This document shows, in pieces, positions 24,552 to 33,905 of a stretch of DNA of 64,000 nucleotides. Location of the stretch: the NCBI GenBank assembly GCA_020073485.1, contig JAIQFB010000003.1, positions 62,001 through 126,000 of the forward strand, given 5' to 3'. The notes under the pieces are model-generated. The model saw only the letters and a program-made list of their open reading frames with translations, did not search any database and was not told the origin of the DNA. Both the position numbers and the translations under genes were made by a program. The DNA is from Terriglobia bacterium. Its GTDB lineage: Bacteria; Acidobacteriota; Terriglobia; Acidiferrales; UBA7541. Position 1 is the first letter of the stretch, and every line of letters begins with the position of its first letter.

Positions 24552-25429
24552 CGCTTGACTCCTGACATGTGCGCTAACACGTCGAACATTACCGCGAAAT
24601 CCTGCTCCACCAGGCCCATTCCGCGGGCGGCGGTCAGAAATTCGTTGGAGATCGCCGTTGTCGGCAGGGGCACGTCGAGCGCACGTCCCATTTCCATCGC
24701 CAGCAGCATGTCTTTTTGCATCATGTTGACGTTGAACCAGGCTTCGTCTGGCAATTTTAATACAAAGGGGCCGCGGTATTTGACCATCGGAGAGGCGATC
24801 GCGCTGTTTGTGAGAACGTCGACTGCGACTTCGCGCGAAATTCCGCTTTTTTCCGCGAGCAATACCCCCTCGGAAAAAGCTAGCATCTGCACGGCAAGGC
24901 TCAGGTTGATGGCAATTTTCATGGCCAGCGCCAGGCCGTTGTCTCCCACGTAGGAAACTTTCGGCCCCACGTCCAGCAGCAAGGGCAGCACGCGATCGAA
25001 CGTTTCGCGGCGTCCCCCGACCATCACCGACAGTTTTCCTTCCTGCAACGTGATCACGCTACCGGACACAGGCGAATCCACCAGGTCCGCGCCTTTTTCG
25101 CGCACCTTCGCGGCCATCGCGCGGCTCGTCGTGGGGCTGACCGTGCTCATATCAATGATCACCTTGCCGGGCGCGAGGCCCGCAAGGTAGCCGTCGGGCC
25201 CTTCGGCCAGCGATTTTACCGCCTCGGCGTTGGTGACCATCGAAAAAATGAAGTCGGATGCAGCCGTGACCGTGCGAGGCGATTCTCCCCACTTCATGCC
25301 GCGATCCACCAGCCACTGCGCCTTCGAGTGCGTGCGGTTGTAGCCTGTGACCACATGCCCCTTATCGAGCAGCCGGCTGACCATCTGGCTGCCCATCACG
25401 CCAAGTCCCAGGAATCCAAGTTTCGCCAT
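24548..25429 (-). CDS. 3-hydroxyisobutyrate-dehydrogenase-family oxidoreductase
   Basis: 293 residues. An N-terminal Rossmann fold (GFLGLGVMGSQMVSRLL, followed by YNRT suggesting NADP preference) leads to the substrate-binding motif DSPVSGS, and a C-terminal all-helical domain contains the catalytic Lys region GLALAMKIAINLSLA. The family oxidises 3-hydroxyacids or reduces semialdehydes such as tartronate, succinic or glyoxylic semialdehyde. It overlaps E1alpha by 4 bases and follows the GntR regulator by 31 bases. Together these suggest catabolism of a hydroxyacid to a 2-oxoacid and then an acyl-CoA. Confidence 0.9.
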   Translation of the reverse strand: MAKLGFLGLGVMGSQMVSRLLDKGHVVTGYNRTHSKAQWLVDRGMKWGESPRTVTAASDFIFSMVTNAEAVKSLAEGPDGYLAGLAPGKVIIDMSTVSPTTSRAMAAKVREKGADLVDSPVSGSVITLQEGKLSVMVGGRRETFDRVLPLLLDVGPKVSYVGDNGLALAMKIAINLSLAVQMLAFSEGVLLAEKSGISREVAVDVLTNSAIASPMVKYRGPFVLKLPDEAWFNVNMMQKDMLLAMEMGRALDVPLPTTAISNEFLTAARGMGLVEQDFAVMFDVLAHMSGVKR

Positions 25430-25460
25430 TCGCTTTATTCTCCTGAGCGGTTATCCGCTT

Positions 25461-26174
25461 TTAATTTTCCGGCTCCGGCTCGCTCACCGGTTTGCGCGAA
25501 TCCTCGCGCACTTGCCCCAGGTGGAGACGCATCGCTTCCCGGGCACCTTGTCCGTCCCTTCGCTCCACAGCGTCGAGGATCCGCTTGTGATGAGACTGCC
25601 CGCGCGCCGGGCCTCCATCGATATAAAAAATCTGCATGCGCTGTTCCCGCAGCAGAGCCACGATGGAATCAATCAAGGAAAGTATGAGAGGGTTTGCCGC
25701 CGCTTCGGCCAGCGCAAGATGAAAATCCAGATCCGCTTCGATAAACGCTTCGGGATCGCGGTGCGCAGAATCCATCACGCGGACCGCCTCACGCATCGCT
25801 GCGATGTCTTGTTCGCCGGCGCGGGTTGCGGCCAGCGCCGCAATTTCCGGCTCGAGAATTTCGCGGAATTCCACCAGCCACGCGGTTCCGCTCGCCTCGT
25901 CGCTCTTCAGTATGCGGTCCAGGGATTGCCGCATGGAATGGGAAGTGCCGTTGGTAATGAACGTTCCGCGCCCAGGCAGCGCTTCGACAAGCCCCTTCTC
26001 ATGGAGCGTCTTGATCGCCTCGCGGACGGCGGTTCTGCTCACGCCAAATTGTTGCGCAAGTTCACGCTCGGCAGGAAGCTGGTCTCCTAGCTTAAGGACG
26101 CCTTTCTGCACGGATTCTTCGATCTGCTGAACAATCTGCTGGTAGAGCCGCGATGGCTGAATGACTTTATACAC
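25461..26174 (-). CDS. GntR-family transcriptional regulator (FadR/FCD subfamily)
   Basis: About 237 residues. The N-terminal winged helix is typical of GntR (QIVQQIEESVQKGVLKLGDQLPAERELAQQFGVSRTAVREAIKTLHEKGLVEALPGRGTF, shown here as the DNA-binding core). A helical FCD ligand domain follows with metal-binding-type residues (DLDFHLALAEA, HHKRILDAVERRD). I chose GTG 26174, the first start just before the domain; the frame is open to 26291, so a longer protein is possible. It heads the oxidoreductase-E1-M24-E2-dctA cluster and most likely represses it. A perfect TGGT-N3-ACCA palindrome lies upstream at 26308-26320. Confidence 0.88.
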   Translation of the reverse strand: MYKVIQPSRLYQQIVQQIEESVQKGVLKLGDQLPAERELAQQFGVSRTAVREAIKTLHEKGLVEALPGRGTFITNGTSHSMRQSLDRILKSDEASGTAWLVEFREILEPEIAALAATRAGEQDIAAMREAVRVMDSAHRDPEAFIEADLDFHLALAEAAANPLILSLIDSIVALLREQRMQIFYIDGGPARGQSHHKRILDAVERRDGQGAREAMRLHLGQVREDSRKPVSEPEPEN

Positions 26175-26307
26175 GGACCATGTTCCCGGCGAATAAATTT
26201 TCTCGCTCTGCCCCGAAAGGCTATCAGGGTCGACGTCCTTCCAAACCACATGCAATTTTCCGAGAAATGCATCAACTACAAAAAATATCATCCCGAAAAA
26301 TGGTCAA

Positions 26308-26320
26308 GTGGTATGACCAC
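26308..26320. promoter_or_regulatory. Putative FadR-type operator (GTGGT-ATG-ACCAC)
   Basis: This 13-bp palindrome has the TGGTnnnACCA form recognised by FadR-subfamily GntR regulators. An additional TGGTC half-site is at 26301. It lies upstream of the regulator and cluster genes and is likely the autoregulatory operator. On the minus strand, TTGCGG at about 26364 and an AT-rich TTAATA box 17 bases later could form the promoter just upstream. Confidence 0.6.
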
Positions 26321-26576
26321 CATATCAGAAACTGGAATATTAATGCAATCTTTATTTCATCCGCAAATATGACATTGTCCAGGGGCTTGGGAAATTTCCA
26401 CAACATCCTGATGCCCTTGGGCGAAATTATGACTTTTGATGTTTGACTTTACCCTTTCTTTTCAAAGGCGCGCGGGATGTTGATTTCGCTTTGGGGCCTC
26501 CGGGAAATTGGCCAGACAAGAACTGCGTACTAAAGCATGTAACGCTTGCAGTTGCACGGATTCGCGCAGGCCGGCC
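26321..26576. other. Intergenic region between the GntR and aldehyde dehydrogenase genes
   Basis: AT-richer sequence, probably holding the promoter of the regulator and its cluster and the 3' end of the aldehyde dehydrogenase transcript. No gene is supported. Confidence 0.4.
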
Positions 26577-27941
26577 CTACTTCACCCAGATGGACTTCAC
26601 GTTTGTGAATTCGCGAATGCCGTAGGTGCTCAGTTCGCGGCCGACGCCGGAGCGCTTGACGCCGCCGAAGGGGACGCGGGGGTCGGACGCTACCATTTGG
26701 TTAATAAAGACCATGCCAGCCTCGAGCTCGTTGATGAAGCGTTCCTGCTCGCTCTTGTCGCTGGTCCAGGCGCTGGCGCCGAGGCCGAAACGCGTGTCAT
26801 TGGCGACGCGGATGGCTTCGTCGATATTCTTGACGCGGAAAATGGACGCCACCGGGCCGAACAGTTCCTCGCTGTAGGCCGGGGCGCTCTTGGGGACGTT
26901 CGTCAAAACCGTGGGCAGATAAAAGCTTCCGGGGAGGTCCGCGGGTTTTCCGCCGGTCAGAAGTTTCGCGCCGGCGTCGATGCTTTTGCGGACGTCGGCG
27001 TCCAGACTGGTGACGGCGGCGGCGTTTGCCAGCGGCCCTACGTCGGTTTTCTCATCGAAGGGATCGCCGAGCTTCAATTTTTCCATTTGGCTGACGAAGG
27101 CGCGTTCAAACTGGTCGGCGATCTGTTCGGCCACGATGAAGCGCTTGGCCGCGATGCAGGATTGTCCGTTGTTGATCACGCGCGCCTTGATCCCCACGGC
27201 GACGGCTTCCTCCAGATTGGCGCTGGGCATCACGATGAACGGGTCGCTGCCGCCCAGCTCCAGGACGACTTTCTTGATTCGCTTTCCGGCGCCCGCGCCC
27301 ACCTCAATTCCGGCGCCTTCGCTGCCCGTTAAGGTGGCGGCGGCCACGCGCGGGTCGGCCAGGATGCGGTCCACTTTGCTCGCGCCGATCAGAAGGGTTT
27401 GGAACGCGCCTTCCGGGAAGCCCGCGTGCAGCAGGATCTCTTCGATTTTCAGCGCACTTTGCGGCACGTTGGAGGCGTGTTTCAACAGGCCGACATTTCC
27501 GGCCATGAGTCCCGGGGCGATGAATCGGAAGACCTGCCAGAAGGGATAGTTCCAGGGCATGATGACCAGGACGATGCCCATGGGCTGGTAGCGAATGAAG
27601 CTGCGGCTGGCCGGCGTTTCGATGATCTCGTCGGCGAGAAAGCGCTCCGCGTTTTCGGCGTAATAGCGGCAGGCCCAGGCGCACTTCACGGCCTCGTCCA
27701 CCGCGGAGCGAAACGTCTTGCCCATTTCGGTGGTCATGATGCGGGCGAGCTCATTTTTTTCGGCTTCCAGAATGTCGGCGGCCTTCAGCATCCACTGGGC
27801 GCGCTGCACGAACGACAATCTGCGGAACTTCGGAAACGTCTCCGCCGCCTTCTGAATTTTCTGGTCGACCTGAGCGTCGCTGAGAGGCTCGAAGGTCTTG
27901 ATGGTTTGTCCCGTGGCGGGGTTGATCGTTGCGATGGCCAT
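26577..27941 (-). CDS. NAD(P)-dependent aldehyde dehydrogenase (succinate-semialdehyde dehydrogenase type)
   Basis: 454 residues, full length for the short SSADH/GabD-like branch. Visible are the cofactor-site motif MPWNYPFWQV, the general-base Glu in VVLELGGSDPFIVM, the nucleophilic Cys in NNGQSCIAAKRF and the C-terminal PFGGVKRSGVGRELS. It oxidises an aldehyde or semialdehyde to the acid. It is on the same strand as the 2-oxoacid cluster and could supply it with succinate, but it is transcribed separately (402 bases from the regulator start). It is divergent from the peroxiredoxin gene. Confidence 0.9.
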   Translation of the reverse strand: MAIATINPATGQTIKTFEPLSDAQVDQKIQKAAETFPKFRRLSFVQRAQWMLKAADILEAEKNELARIMTTEMGKTFRSAVDEAVKCAWACRYYAENAERFLADEIIETPASRSFIRYQPMGIVLVIMPWNYPFWQVFRFIAPGLMAGNVGLLKHASNVPQSALKIEEILLHAGFPEGAFQTLLIGASKVDRILADPRVAAATLTGSEGAGIEVGAGAGKRIKKVVLELGGSDPFIVMPSANLEEAVAVGIKARVINNGQSCIAAKRFIVAEQIADQFERAFVSQMEKLKLGDPFDEKTDVGPLANAAAVTSLDADVRKSIDAGAKLLTGGKPADLPGSFYLPTVLTNVPKSAPAYSEELFGPVASIFRVKNIDEAIRVANDTRFGLGASAWTSDKSEQERFINELEAGMVFINQMVASDPRVPFGGVKRSGVGRELSTYGIREFTNVKSIWVK

Positions 27942-28216
27942 GTGTTTTCCTGTCCTCTAAAGCGCTAGATGGGGATTGAAATTGTAGCCGGACCCGGCGT
28001 GAAGCCGCAAATTGCGTCCGATGAATCCTATATTGTTGTACCACGTTTCAAGCCCGGTTTCCCGGACATGCCGCAGACGGAGATGAGTCGCGGCCGCTGG
28101 GTTCGGCAACAAGGATTGGATAAAGATGGATGCAAGTTGATTCACTTTACAATCCGTCAGCATCCCGGTCTGTGATATGCTTGCCGTCAATTCAAGGGGT
28201 AAAGGGAGGATTTGCC

Positions 28217-28798
28217 ATGAAAAAATTGCTACTGATTCTCGGGGTTTCGCTGCTGATCAGCCTGCCGGTTCTGGCCGCGCTCAAAGTCGGCGACATGGCG
28301 CCAGAATTCTCGGCCAAAGGTTCGCTCGCCGGAAAAGAAATCAGTTTTTCGTTGAGCGAGGCGCTGAAGAAAGGCCCGGTGGTCGTCTATTTCTATCCAT
28401 CCGCCTATACCAAGGGCTGCGACCTCGAAGCGCACACCTTTTCGGTGAATAAGGAAAAATTCGACGCCGCCGGCGCCAGCATTATCGGCGTCTCGGGCGA
28501 CAGCGTCGCACGGCTCAATCAGTTCTCGGCCGATCCGGAATATTGCGCCGGAAAGTTTCCGGTGGCGTCCGACGCGACTCTGTCGATCTCCAAGTCTTAC
28601 GATCTGACCGCGAATGCCGTGAAACCCGGACAGGCGGATGTGCGCGGCGTGGCCATCGATCACGACTTTATCGAACGCACCACGTTCGTTGTCGGCAAGG
28701 ACCACAAGATCATCGCCATGTTCTCCTCCAACGCCGACCACATCGCTCCCGACGAGCACGTGATGAAGGCGCTGGCGATCGTGCAGGGCCTCAAGTAG
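28217..28798 (+). CDS. Exported peroxiredoxin (BCP/AhpC-TSA type)
   Basis: 193 residues with a Sec signal (MKKLLLILGVSLLISLPVLAA) and a thioredoxin-fold peroxiredoxin domain. The peroxidatic Cys68 lies in the TxxC motif YFYPSAYTKGCDLEAH. There is no second Cys five residues later as in classical BCP; another Cys at about 119 (EYCAGKFP) may resolve the disulfide, or an external thiol may. It would remove peroxides in the periplasm. ATG 28217 follows GGGAGG. It stands alone, divergent from the aldehyde dehydrogenase. Confidence 0.9.
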   Translation: MKKLLLILGVSLLISLPVLAALKVGDMAPEFSAKGSLAGKEISFSLSEALKKGPVVVYFYPSAYTKGCDLEAHTFSVNKEKFDAAGASIIGVSGDSVARLNQFSADPEYCAGKFPVASDATLSISKSYDLTANAVKPGQADVRGVAIDHDFIERTTFVVGKDHKIIAMFSSNADHIAPDEHVMKALAIVQGLK

Positions 28799-28915
28799 GC
28801 CCGGCCGGACGCTCTCAAGCACTCGCCATCGCTTCGTTCGCTATAAGATGAAGATCACGGGAGGGGTGGGCCATCGCTCCTCCCGTGAAAATCCCTCGCC
28901 CTTGGAATTCACTCC

Positions 28916-29401
28916 TTGACTGAACCCACCGAAACCGATTTGCTGCATTTGCACCGCTGCATCGCCCTATCCAGACTAGCGCGAGATGCGGGGCAGCACC
29001 CGTTCGCGGCCCTGGTGGTGGACGCGGATGGGGAAGTCTTGTCGGAAGCGCAGAATCACTCGCGGCCGCCCGATGGCGATCCGACACAACATGCCGAATT
29101 GCTTGCCGCCGGCAAGGCGGCGAGTATGTTTCCGCCCGAACGGTTGGCTAAGGCGACGCTCTACACCAGCGCGGAACCTTGCTGCATGTGCGCGGGCGCG
29201 ATCTACTGGGCCAATATCGGGCGTGTCGTGTATGCGCTGTCCGAGCAAAGGTTGCTCATACTGACTGGTGCAAATCCTGAAAATCCGACGTTTTCCTTGC
29301 CGTGCCGCGAAGTATTCGAATGCGGCCAACGGCGCGTGGAAGTCGTTGGTCCCCTGTTGGAGGATGAAGCCGCGAAGCCGCACGAGGGATTCTGGCGGTG
29401 A
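28916..29401 (+). CDS. Nucleoside/nucleobase deaminase (CDA fold)
   Basis: 161 residues. The zinc-site motifs of the cytidine deaminase-like superfamily are clear: QHAELLAAGKAA (His ligand and catalytic Glu) and AEPCCMCAGAIYWANIGRVVY (the two Cys ligands). The C-terminal part (REVFECGQRRVEVVGPLLEDEA) resembles guanine deaminase and TadA-like members. It could deaminate guanine, cytosine or a tRNA adenosine; the sequence alone does not decide. The start appears to be TTG, with no strong ribosome site, so a slightly different start is possible. Confidence 0.87.
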   Translation: MTEPTETDLLHLHRCIALSRLARDAGQHPFAALVVDADGEVLSEAQNHSRPPDGDPTQHAELLAAGKAASMFPPERLAKATLYTSAEPCCMCAGAIYWANIGRVVYALSEQRLLILTGANPENPTFSLPCREVFECGQRRVEVVGPLLEDEAAKPHEGFWR

Positions 29402-29433
29402 TTTCAAAATGAGGGGGAATCGAGGAGGACTCC

Positions 29434-30471
29434 ATGAAAAAATTCATTCCAATCGGTTTTATCGCCTCGGTCTGCATGATTTCATCCGGCATTCATGCGA
29501 ACGCCCCGCAGCAGAGCCAGAATCCCCTCCGGCTCATTCACACTATACCCATGCCCAACGTTAAGGGTCGCATGGACCATATGGAGATAGATCTGAAGGG
29601 CAAGCGGCTATTTGTGGCCGGTTTGGGAAATGACACGGTAGAGGTGGTGGATCTCAAGGGCGGAAAATGGACGCGAAGTCTCCCTGGGATCAGGGCGCCT
29701 CAAGGAATTGCGTATGTTCCGGCGCTCAACAAGCTTTTCGTGGCAAATGAAAATGACGACACGCTTAAAGTGTTTCGAGGAGATACTCTCGCTCTTCTGA
29801 ATACAATTCCCTTGGAGCGGGGCTCGAATCGCGTAACCTACGATCCGCACTCCGGACGCCTTTATGTGGGATACGGCGGCGCATCCGCCAGCAAGGATCA
29901 CGGGGAAGTTGGAATTATTGACACGAAGACCCTTAAACTCGTCGGCAAGGTTCCGGTGGGGATCCGACCCGCCGAGATTTTGATGAACAAGACCGGACAA
30001 ACCCTTTTCGTTTTCGAGTCGCGCGGCAATGTGATTCAGGTGATTGATACTGAAAAGAACGAACTCCTGTCGAAATGGCCCGTGAGCAGCCAACGGCCGG
30101 GCGACGGGGCGTTTGACGAATCCACCCATCGTTTGTTCATCGGTACCCGCACGCCTCCCTCAATGATTGTCATGGATTCCACCACCGGGAAGGAATTGGC
30201 GAGCCTTCCAACAGTTGAGGGCATGGATGGCGTGTATTTTGATGACCATCTAAAGCGAGTGTATGTCTCCGGCGGTCGGGACAATGACGTGGGTTCCATC
30301 TTTGTCTACCAACAACGTGACGCGGACCACTACACGCAGATCGGGACAATTCCCACAAGATCCGGAGCTGGGACGTCGTTCTGGTCGCAGGAGCTCAATC
30401 GGTATTTCGTCGCCGCTCCAGCCAATGACAAGGAAGATTCCGCAATCCTGGTGTTCGAGCCCCAGCCTTAA
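29434..30471 (+). CDS. Exported YncE-like beta-propeller protein
   Basis: 345 residues with a signal peptide (FIPIGFIASVCMISSGIHANA) and a seven-bladed propeller made of YVTN-like repeats (KRLFVAGLGNDTVEVVDLKGG, NKLFVANENDDTLKVFRGD, GRLYVGYGGASAS). The ATG has GAGGAGG upstream. Its opening, PMPNVKGRMDHMEIDLKGKRLF, is similar to that of the propeller at 45241, so the two are paralogs. Such proteins are periplasmic; binding of DNA, metals or partner proteins has been described for a few members, and the role here is unknown. It ends just before a decayed SPFH gene on the opposite strand. Confidence 0.85.
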   Translation: MKKFIPIGFIASVCMISSGIHANAPQQSQNPLRLIHTIPMPNVKGRMDHMEIDLKGKRLFVAGLGNDTVEVVDLKGGKWTRSLPGIRAPQGIAYVPALNKLFVANENDDTLKVFRGDTLALLNTIPLERGSNRVTYDPHSGRLYVGYGGASASKDHGEVGIIDTKTLKLVGKVPVGIRPAEILMNKTGQTLFVFESRGNVIQVIDTEKNELLSKWPVSSQRPGDGAFDESTHRLFIGTRTPPSMIVMDSTTGKELASLPTVEGMDGVYFDDHLKRVYVSGGRDNDVGSIFVYQQRDADHYTQIGTIPTRSGAGTSFWSQELNRYFVAAPANDKEDSAILVFEPQP

Positions 30472-30617
30472 GATGTGTCTCTTCAGAACAGGAAAGAGCG
30501 GGAAGCGATTGCGGCGCCTGGCTTCCAAGATGGTTTGACCCGAAATCAGTGTGACCGCGCTGACGCAGAATTTATTCGGACCGCTAAAAATCGATTGAAA
30601 AGTTGCTGCGCTTAACC

Positions 30618-30998
30618 TCACGTTTTCGGATTAGCAGGAGCCGCGCTCGAATCCTTAATCAAGCGCGCCAGGAAAATGTTCATCAGGGAGTTCGACCCGC
30701 CGCCATCGCCGCTTGCAACAATGTTGGGAACGAGCGTGAACCCGCTTGTGGCAGGGCCTTCGCGGTCTCGATGACGGCGTAGTTATCCGATGTCATCGAG
30801 GCGATCTTCAGCTTGATGACGTCGGCTTCGGCCGAACCGACGGCCAGGGTTTTTTCCAGCATCGGCGTCTCCCGTTACTTTGGTCACGGCGGCGTCGGCT
30901 TCGGCGCTTACGGTATTGGCTTTGGCCTGGCCTTCGGCCTGCTTGATGGCGGCGTCGGCGGCAAATCCGGCAAAGCTTATGCTGCACTGAGCGGAATC
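30618..30998 (-). pseudogene. Remnant of an SPFH/flotillin-like gene
   Basis: No single frame is open, but three consecutive frames translate to a coherent C-terminal part: first AADAAIKQAEGQAKANTVSA, then LAVGSAEADVIKLKIAS and MTSDNYAVIETAKAL, then SGFTLVPNIVASGDGGG and NSLMNIFLARLI, ending at a TGA at 30618. Ala/Glu-rich coiled coil followed by this tail is typical of SPFH-domain proteins (flotillin/prohibitin relatives). At least two frameshifts separate the pieces, and the SPFH domain itself is missing. The upper boundary is approximate. Confidence 0.6.
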
Positions 30999-31198
30999 CC
31001 TTTAAGACACCCGCAAACCTAGACATTAACTGCAAGATAGGAAATGGCTTAAATGATTCGCTACTGCCACTGCGACCCGCGTTAGTCAGTACCAGTACTT
31101 TAGGAAATGAATCCTAGTTCTAGCGGCCCATTGACCCGTCATGTCCCGATTGAGAACATTGCTTCGAGGTACCCGGCACGAGCTGTCTCTAAATACAT

Positions 31199-31687
31199 AT
31201 GAAGACCAAACCCAATCCGTCAGCTGCACCAGGCTTTGAGCTGGTGCGAGAACGGCGCCGCAATCCCCGGGTCAATCTCTCCTGCTTTGCCTTTGTGCGG
31301 CCCCTGGAACCTGGAGCCGAATATTTCGAAAGCATTGTGTTGACGGATAATTCCTGCCGGGATGGACTCACTTTCAAGACGGACAACGACATTTGCTGCC
31401 AGCGCATGCGTCTGTTGGTTACCTATCCATACTCCCTGCAGGCCTGCGCGATCAACCGGGACTATATCGGCGAAGTGGTGCGGCGAGAGCCCCTGCCGGA
31501 TGGCCGCCACCGTGTTGCCGTGCGCATCCTGACGGCCGCCAAGCTGAGCATTCCGGCGGCATCCAGGCTGCGTTCGAGCAATGTATGGAACGCGTTGTGG
31601 CGGAGAGCGGCGTCCGATATCAGGACCATAAAGCTGAATGATCCAGATTCGCGCCGGCGAGTGTCACGGGTCCTGGAGAAGGGCTGA
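31199..31687 (+). CDS. PilZ-domain protein
   Basis: 162 residues. Residues about 17-115 look like a PilZ domain: the RxxxR-type c-di-GMP clamp in RERRRNPRVNL and, about 30 residues later, DNSCRDGLTF in place of D/NxSxxG, followed by beta strands. PilZ proteins respond to cyclic-di-GMP. The C-terminal part (about 120-162) is basic. No ribosome site is evident before the ATG. It lies between the decayed SPFH gene and a small membrane protein, with no clear partner. A second PilZ protein is at 53862. Confidence 0.7.
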   Translation: MKTKPNPSAAPGFELVRERRRNPRVNLSCFAFVRPLEPGAEYFESIVLTDNSCRDGLTFKTDNDICCQRMRLLVTYPYSLQACAINRDYIGEVVRREPLPDGRHRVAVRILTAAKLSIPAASRLRSSNVWNALWRRAASDIRTIKLNDPDSRRRVSRVLEKG

Positions 31688-31871
31688 GGAGGGCCGCGAG
31701 CGACTGAAAAAACAAGGAGCCTGTCCCGGAAGTCACCAAGAGGCGAACACGCCGAAATTTCTAAAACCGGCGCTCTTGAAAATAGACGGGCTCACTGCCA
31801 AACACAATATTTCACGAAAGCCGTCCCGGGAACGAATTTAGTCGATTCATGGCCTTGAAGGAGGGAATGTA

Positions 31872-32156
31872 ATGCTATCGAGGCTCCTGATCGTCGTTTT
31901 TCACGTCATGGAAACCGTGTTTCTCACATGGATAACTATAGTCATGACCGGGCTGCTCGGTTTCTGCATGCGTGAAGTGCATGACTTGTCCAGCACCGTA
32001 ACGGCCCTGCAGGCATTCGGCCTCAAGCTGACGGGCTGGCTTTGGGACATGCCGCCATGGAAGTCGGCTGCGGCCATAGGAGCGGGAATCCTGTATTTCC
32101 TGCTGGCCGGTTCCCAGGTGGTCCAGATGGCGCATTTTATCCACGCTGGATTCTAA
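31872..32156 (+). CDS. Small hypothetical membrane protein
   Basis: 94 residues with two or three hydrophobic segments (about 4-30, 36-58 and 68-86) and a short conserved-looking polar loop (REVHDLSSTVTALQ). The ATG is preceded by a strong AAGGAGGG site. I do not recognise a family. It lies 184 bases after the PilZ gene and converges on the LVIVD-repeat gene. Confidence 0.6.
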   Translation: MLSRLLIVVFHVMETVFLTWITIVMTGLLGFCMREVHDLSSTVTALQAFGLKLTGWLWDMPPWKSAAAIGAGILYFLLAGSQVVQMAHFIHAGF

Positions 32157-32297
32157 CGTTCGGAGCGCGGCCACGCGCATAGATTAACCGTGCGTTGCCA
32201 TGCGCCGGTTGCTCGCACCCGCCCCAAGATTCAAATTCAAATACCGTGCCGGTACCATCCCCTCTTGTAGATTCCGCCTGGAATGTTCTTCCCTGGG

Positions 32298-33659
32298 TTA
32301 TTTCGCCGTGGCGGATGGCTCGCCCTTTCCCGTATAGCGAAGGATGAAAAGCCCCCACTGCTTGTCGGTGATATAGATATTTCCACGGGTATCCACGAGG
32401 ACGTCTTCCGTTTGATTCACAAGCTTGTTAATTGGAATCGGCCCGATGCGTTTGGTGGGCGCCGGTGGAATGAACCAGCCCGCTTCGGTGGGCACACGGG
32501 GATTTTCGATGTTGAAAACTCTCAGGCCGGCGTTGAAATACGTCGCGTAAATCAGGTCTCCCGGTTTTTCCACGTCGGGGAGATGATATTCGAGATTCGT
32601 GTTGTGGGGTCCGAAGCGGCCGCCTTTATCGCAGAAATCCTTGTACGGCATGTCGGCCGGGGGGACGGGCAGAGGCATGTTCGATATCAGGCGCGGCCTT
32701 GCGGGATTTTTTATGTCCACCAAGCCGGATAGAAAAATCGCGCCGGAGCAGGGTGCGGAATTTTCGTTGTCACCCGTGGTCGATTCCGAATGGGCGTAGA
32801 GAAGTTTTTTGTCGGGGATGTACATGACGTCGTGAACCGGGATGCCTCCTCCGAACGGGGGGCTCAATTTCAATTCGCTGATTGTTTTCGGATGCGCGAT
32901 GTCGCTGATGTCGAGGATGGCGACTTCATTGGAATAGCCCAGGTAGGCCATGTTTCCATCGATGATGGCGGGGCCGTGAAAGGAAATGGGACCCGGCGGC
33001 GCGGGCTCGTCTTCCTTCTGTCCTGTCTCCCACCAGCGTCCAACTTCTTTCGGATTTTTGGGATCGCTGATATCGAGGAAAACCAGAATTTGCCCGCGAA
33101 ATCCGGGCATGTTGGCGGCGAGATTTACGTACTTGCCGCCCGGGTAACCCAGGCGGTGTACGCCCGTGCTTCCCGTTTTCCAGTGCGATAGCTGAACGGG
33201 ATTCAAGGGATCGCTGATGTCCCAGAAGACCACGCCCTCGTCAAAAGGTTTTGTGACGTCTCCGCCCCAGCCATTGGCCTGCTCGCGCTGCAGCGCGGTC
33301 ACCATTAAATTGTCGTGAAGTTCCATCTGAATCGTCCAGGTATTGTCGTGCGGCCAGGGAATGAATTTCAGGTATTCGGGATTTGCGGGATCGGTGACGT
33401 CCACGATGCTCCAGCCCTGATTCCAGAGGTGGCCCGTGTACAGATACCAGCGGCCATTCACGTGACGAATGGCCATTTTGAATGCGCCGCCGCGGCCGTC
33501 CATGCCCGTATAGCCGATGGGCTTCATGTTGCTCGCTTCCCAGCCCGCGGGAATCTGATCCGCATGGGCGGCTGGTTGCGACACAGCTGCCAGGATTGCC
33601 AGCACGCCTACAAGCACGATGGAGCGCCGGAATAAATTGTTTTTTTTTGGCAATCGCAT
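32298..33659 (-). CDS. Exported LVIVD-repeat protein
   Basis: 453 residues with a signal peptide (FRRSIVLVGVLAILAAVSQPAAHA). Repeats of LVIVD type follow: GWSIVDVTDPANPEYLKFI, VVFWDISDPLNPVQLSHW, LVFLDISDPKNPKEVGRWW, VAILDISDIAHPKTISEL and LRVFNIENPRVPTEAGWF. The repeats form a propeller-like exported domain found on many bacterial surfaces; no enzymatic role is established. ATG 33659 has GGAGG upstream and starts the signal peptide. The gene lies just left of the tRNA-Arg hotspot. Confidence 0.87.
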   Translation of the reverse strand: MRLPKKNNLFRRSIVLVGVLAILAAVSQPAAHADQIPAGWEASNMKPIGYTGMDGRGGAFKMAIRHVNGRWYLYTGHLWNQGWSIVDVTDPANPEYLKFIPWPHDNTWTIQMELHDNLMVTALQREQANGWGGDVTKPFDEGVVFWDISDPLNPVQLSHWKTGSTGVHRLGYPGGKYVNLAANMPGFRGQILVFLDISDPKNPKEVGRWWETGQKEDEPAPPGPISFHGPAIIDGNMAYLGYSNEVAILDISDIAHPKTISELKLSPPFGGGIPVHDVMYIPDKKLLYAHSESTTGDNENSAPCSGAIFLSGLVDIKNPARPRLISNMPLPVPPADMPYKDFCDKGGRFGPHNTNLEYHLPDVEKPGDLIYATYFNAGLRVFNIENPRVPTEAGWFIPPAPTKRIGPIPINKLVNQTEDVLVDTRGNIYITDKQWGLFILRYTGKGEPSATAK

Positions 33660-33905
33660 TTCATGCCTCCACTCTTCTTGAAAAAAATGGTTTTCAGATT
33701 TGGCATCCCGCGCCTGCGCCCACATGGCGCGGCGGTAGCGCAACGCCCTGCGCGGCAAGCGCCGTTTACTGGTGCAGACTAGCCTACTTTGCAGGTTTAT
33801 GGGGAAATCTGTGATGGAGGGCGCCCGAAGAAATTCCTCCGGCGCGATTCGGAGAATGTTTCGCAAACCCGCCGAATACATATTAAACTGAAGTATCGAC
33901 GAAAC

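Noticed and set aside
28850-28892. CACGGGAGG/CCTCCCGTG hairpin after the peroxiredoxin gene as terminator
   Set aside because: The stem is perfect, but the loop is 14 nt and the plus strand is followed by A, not T. Too weak to list.
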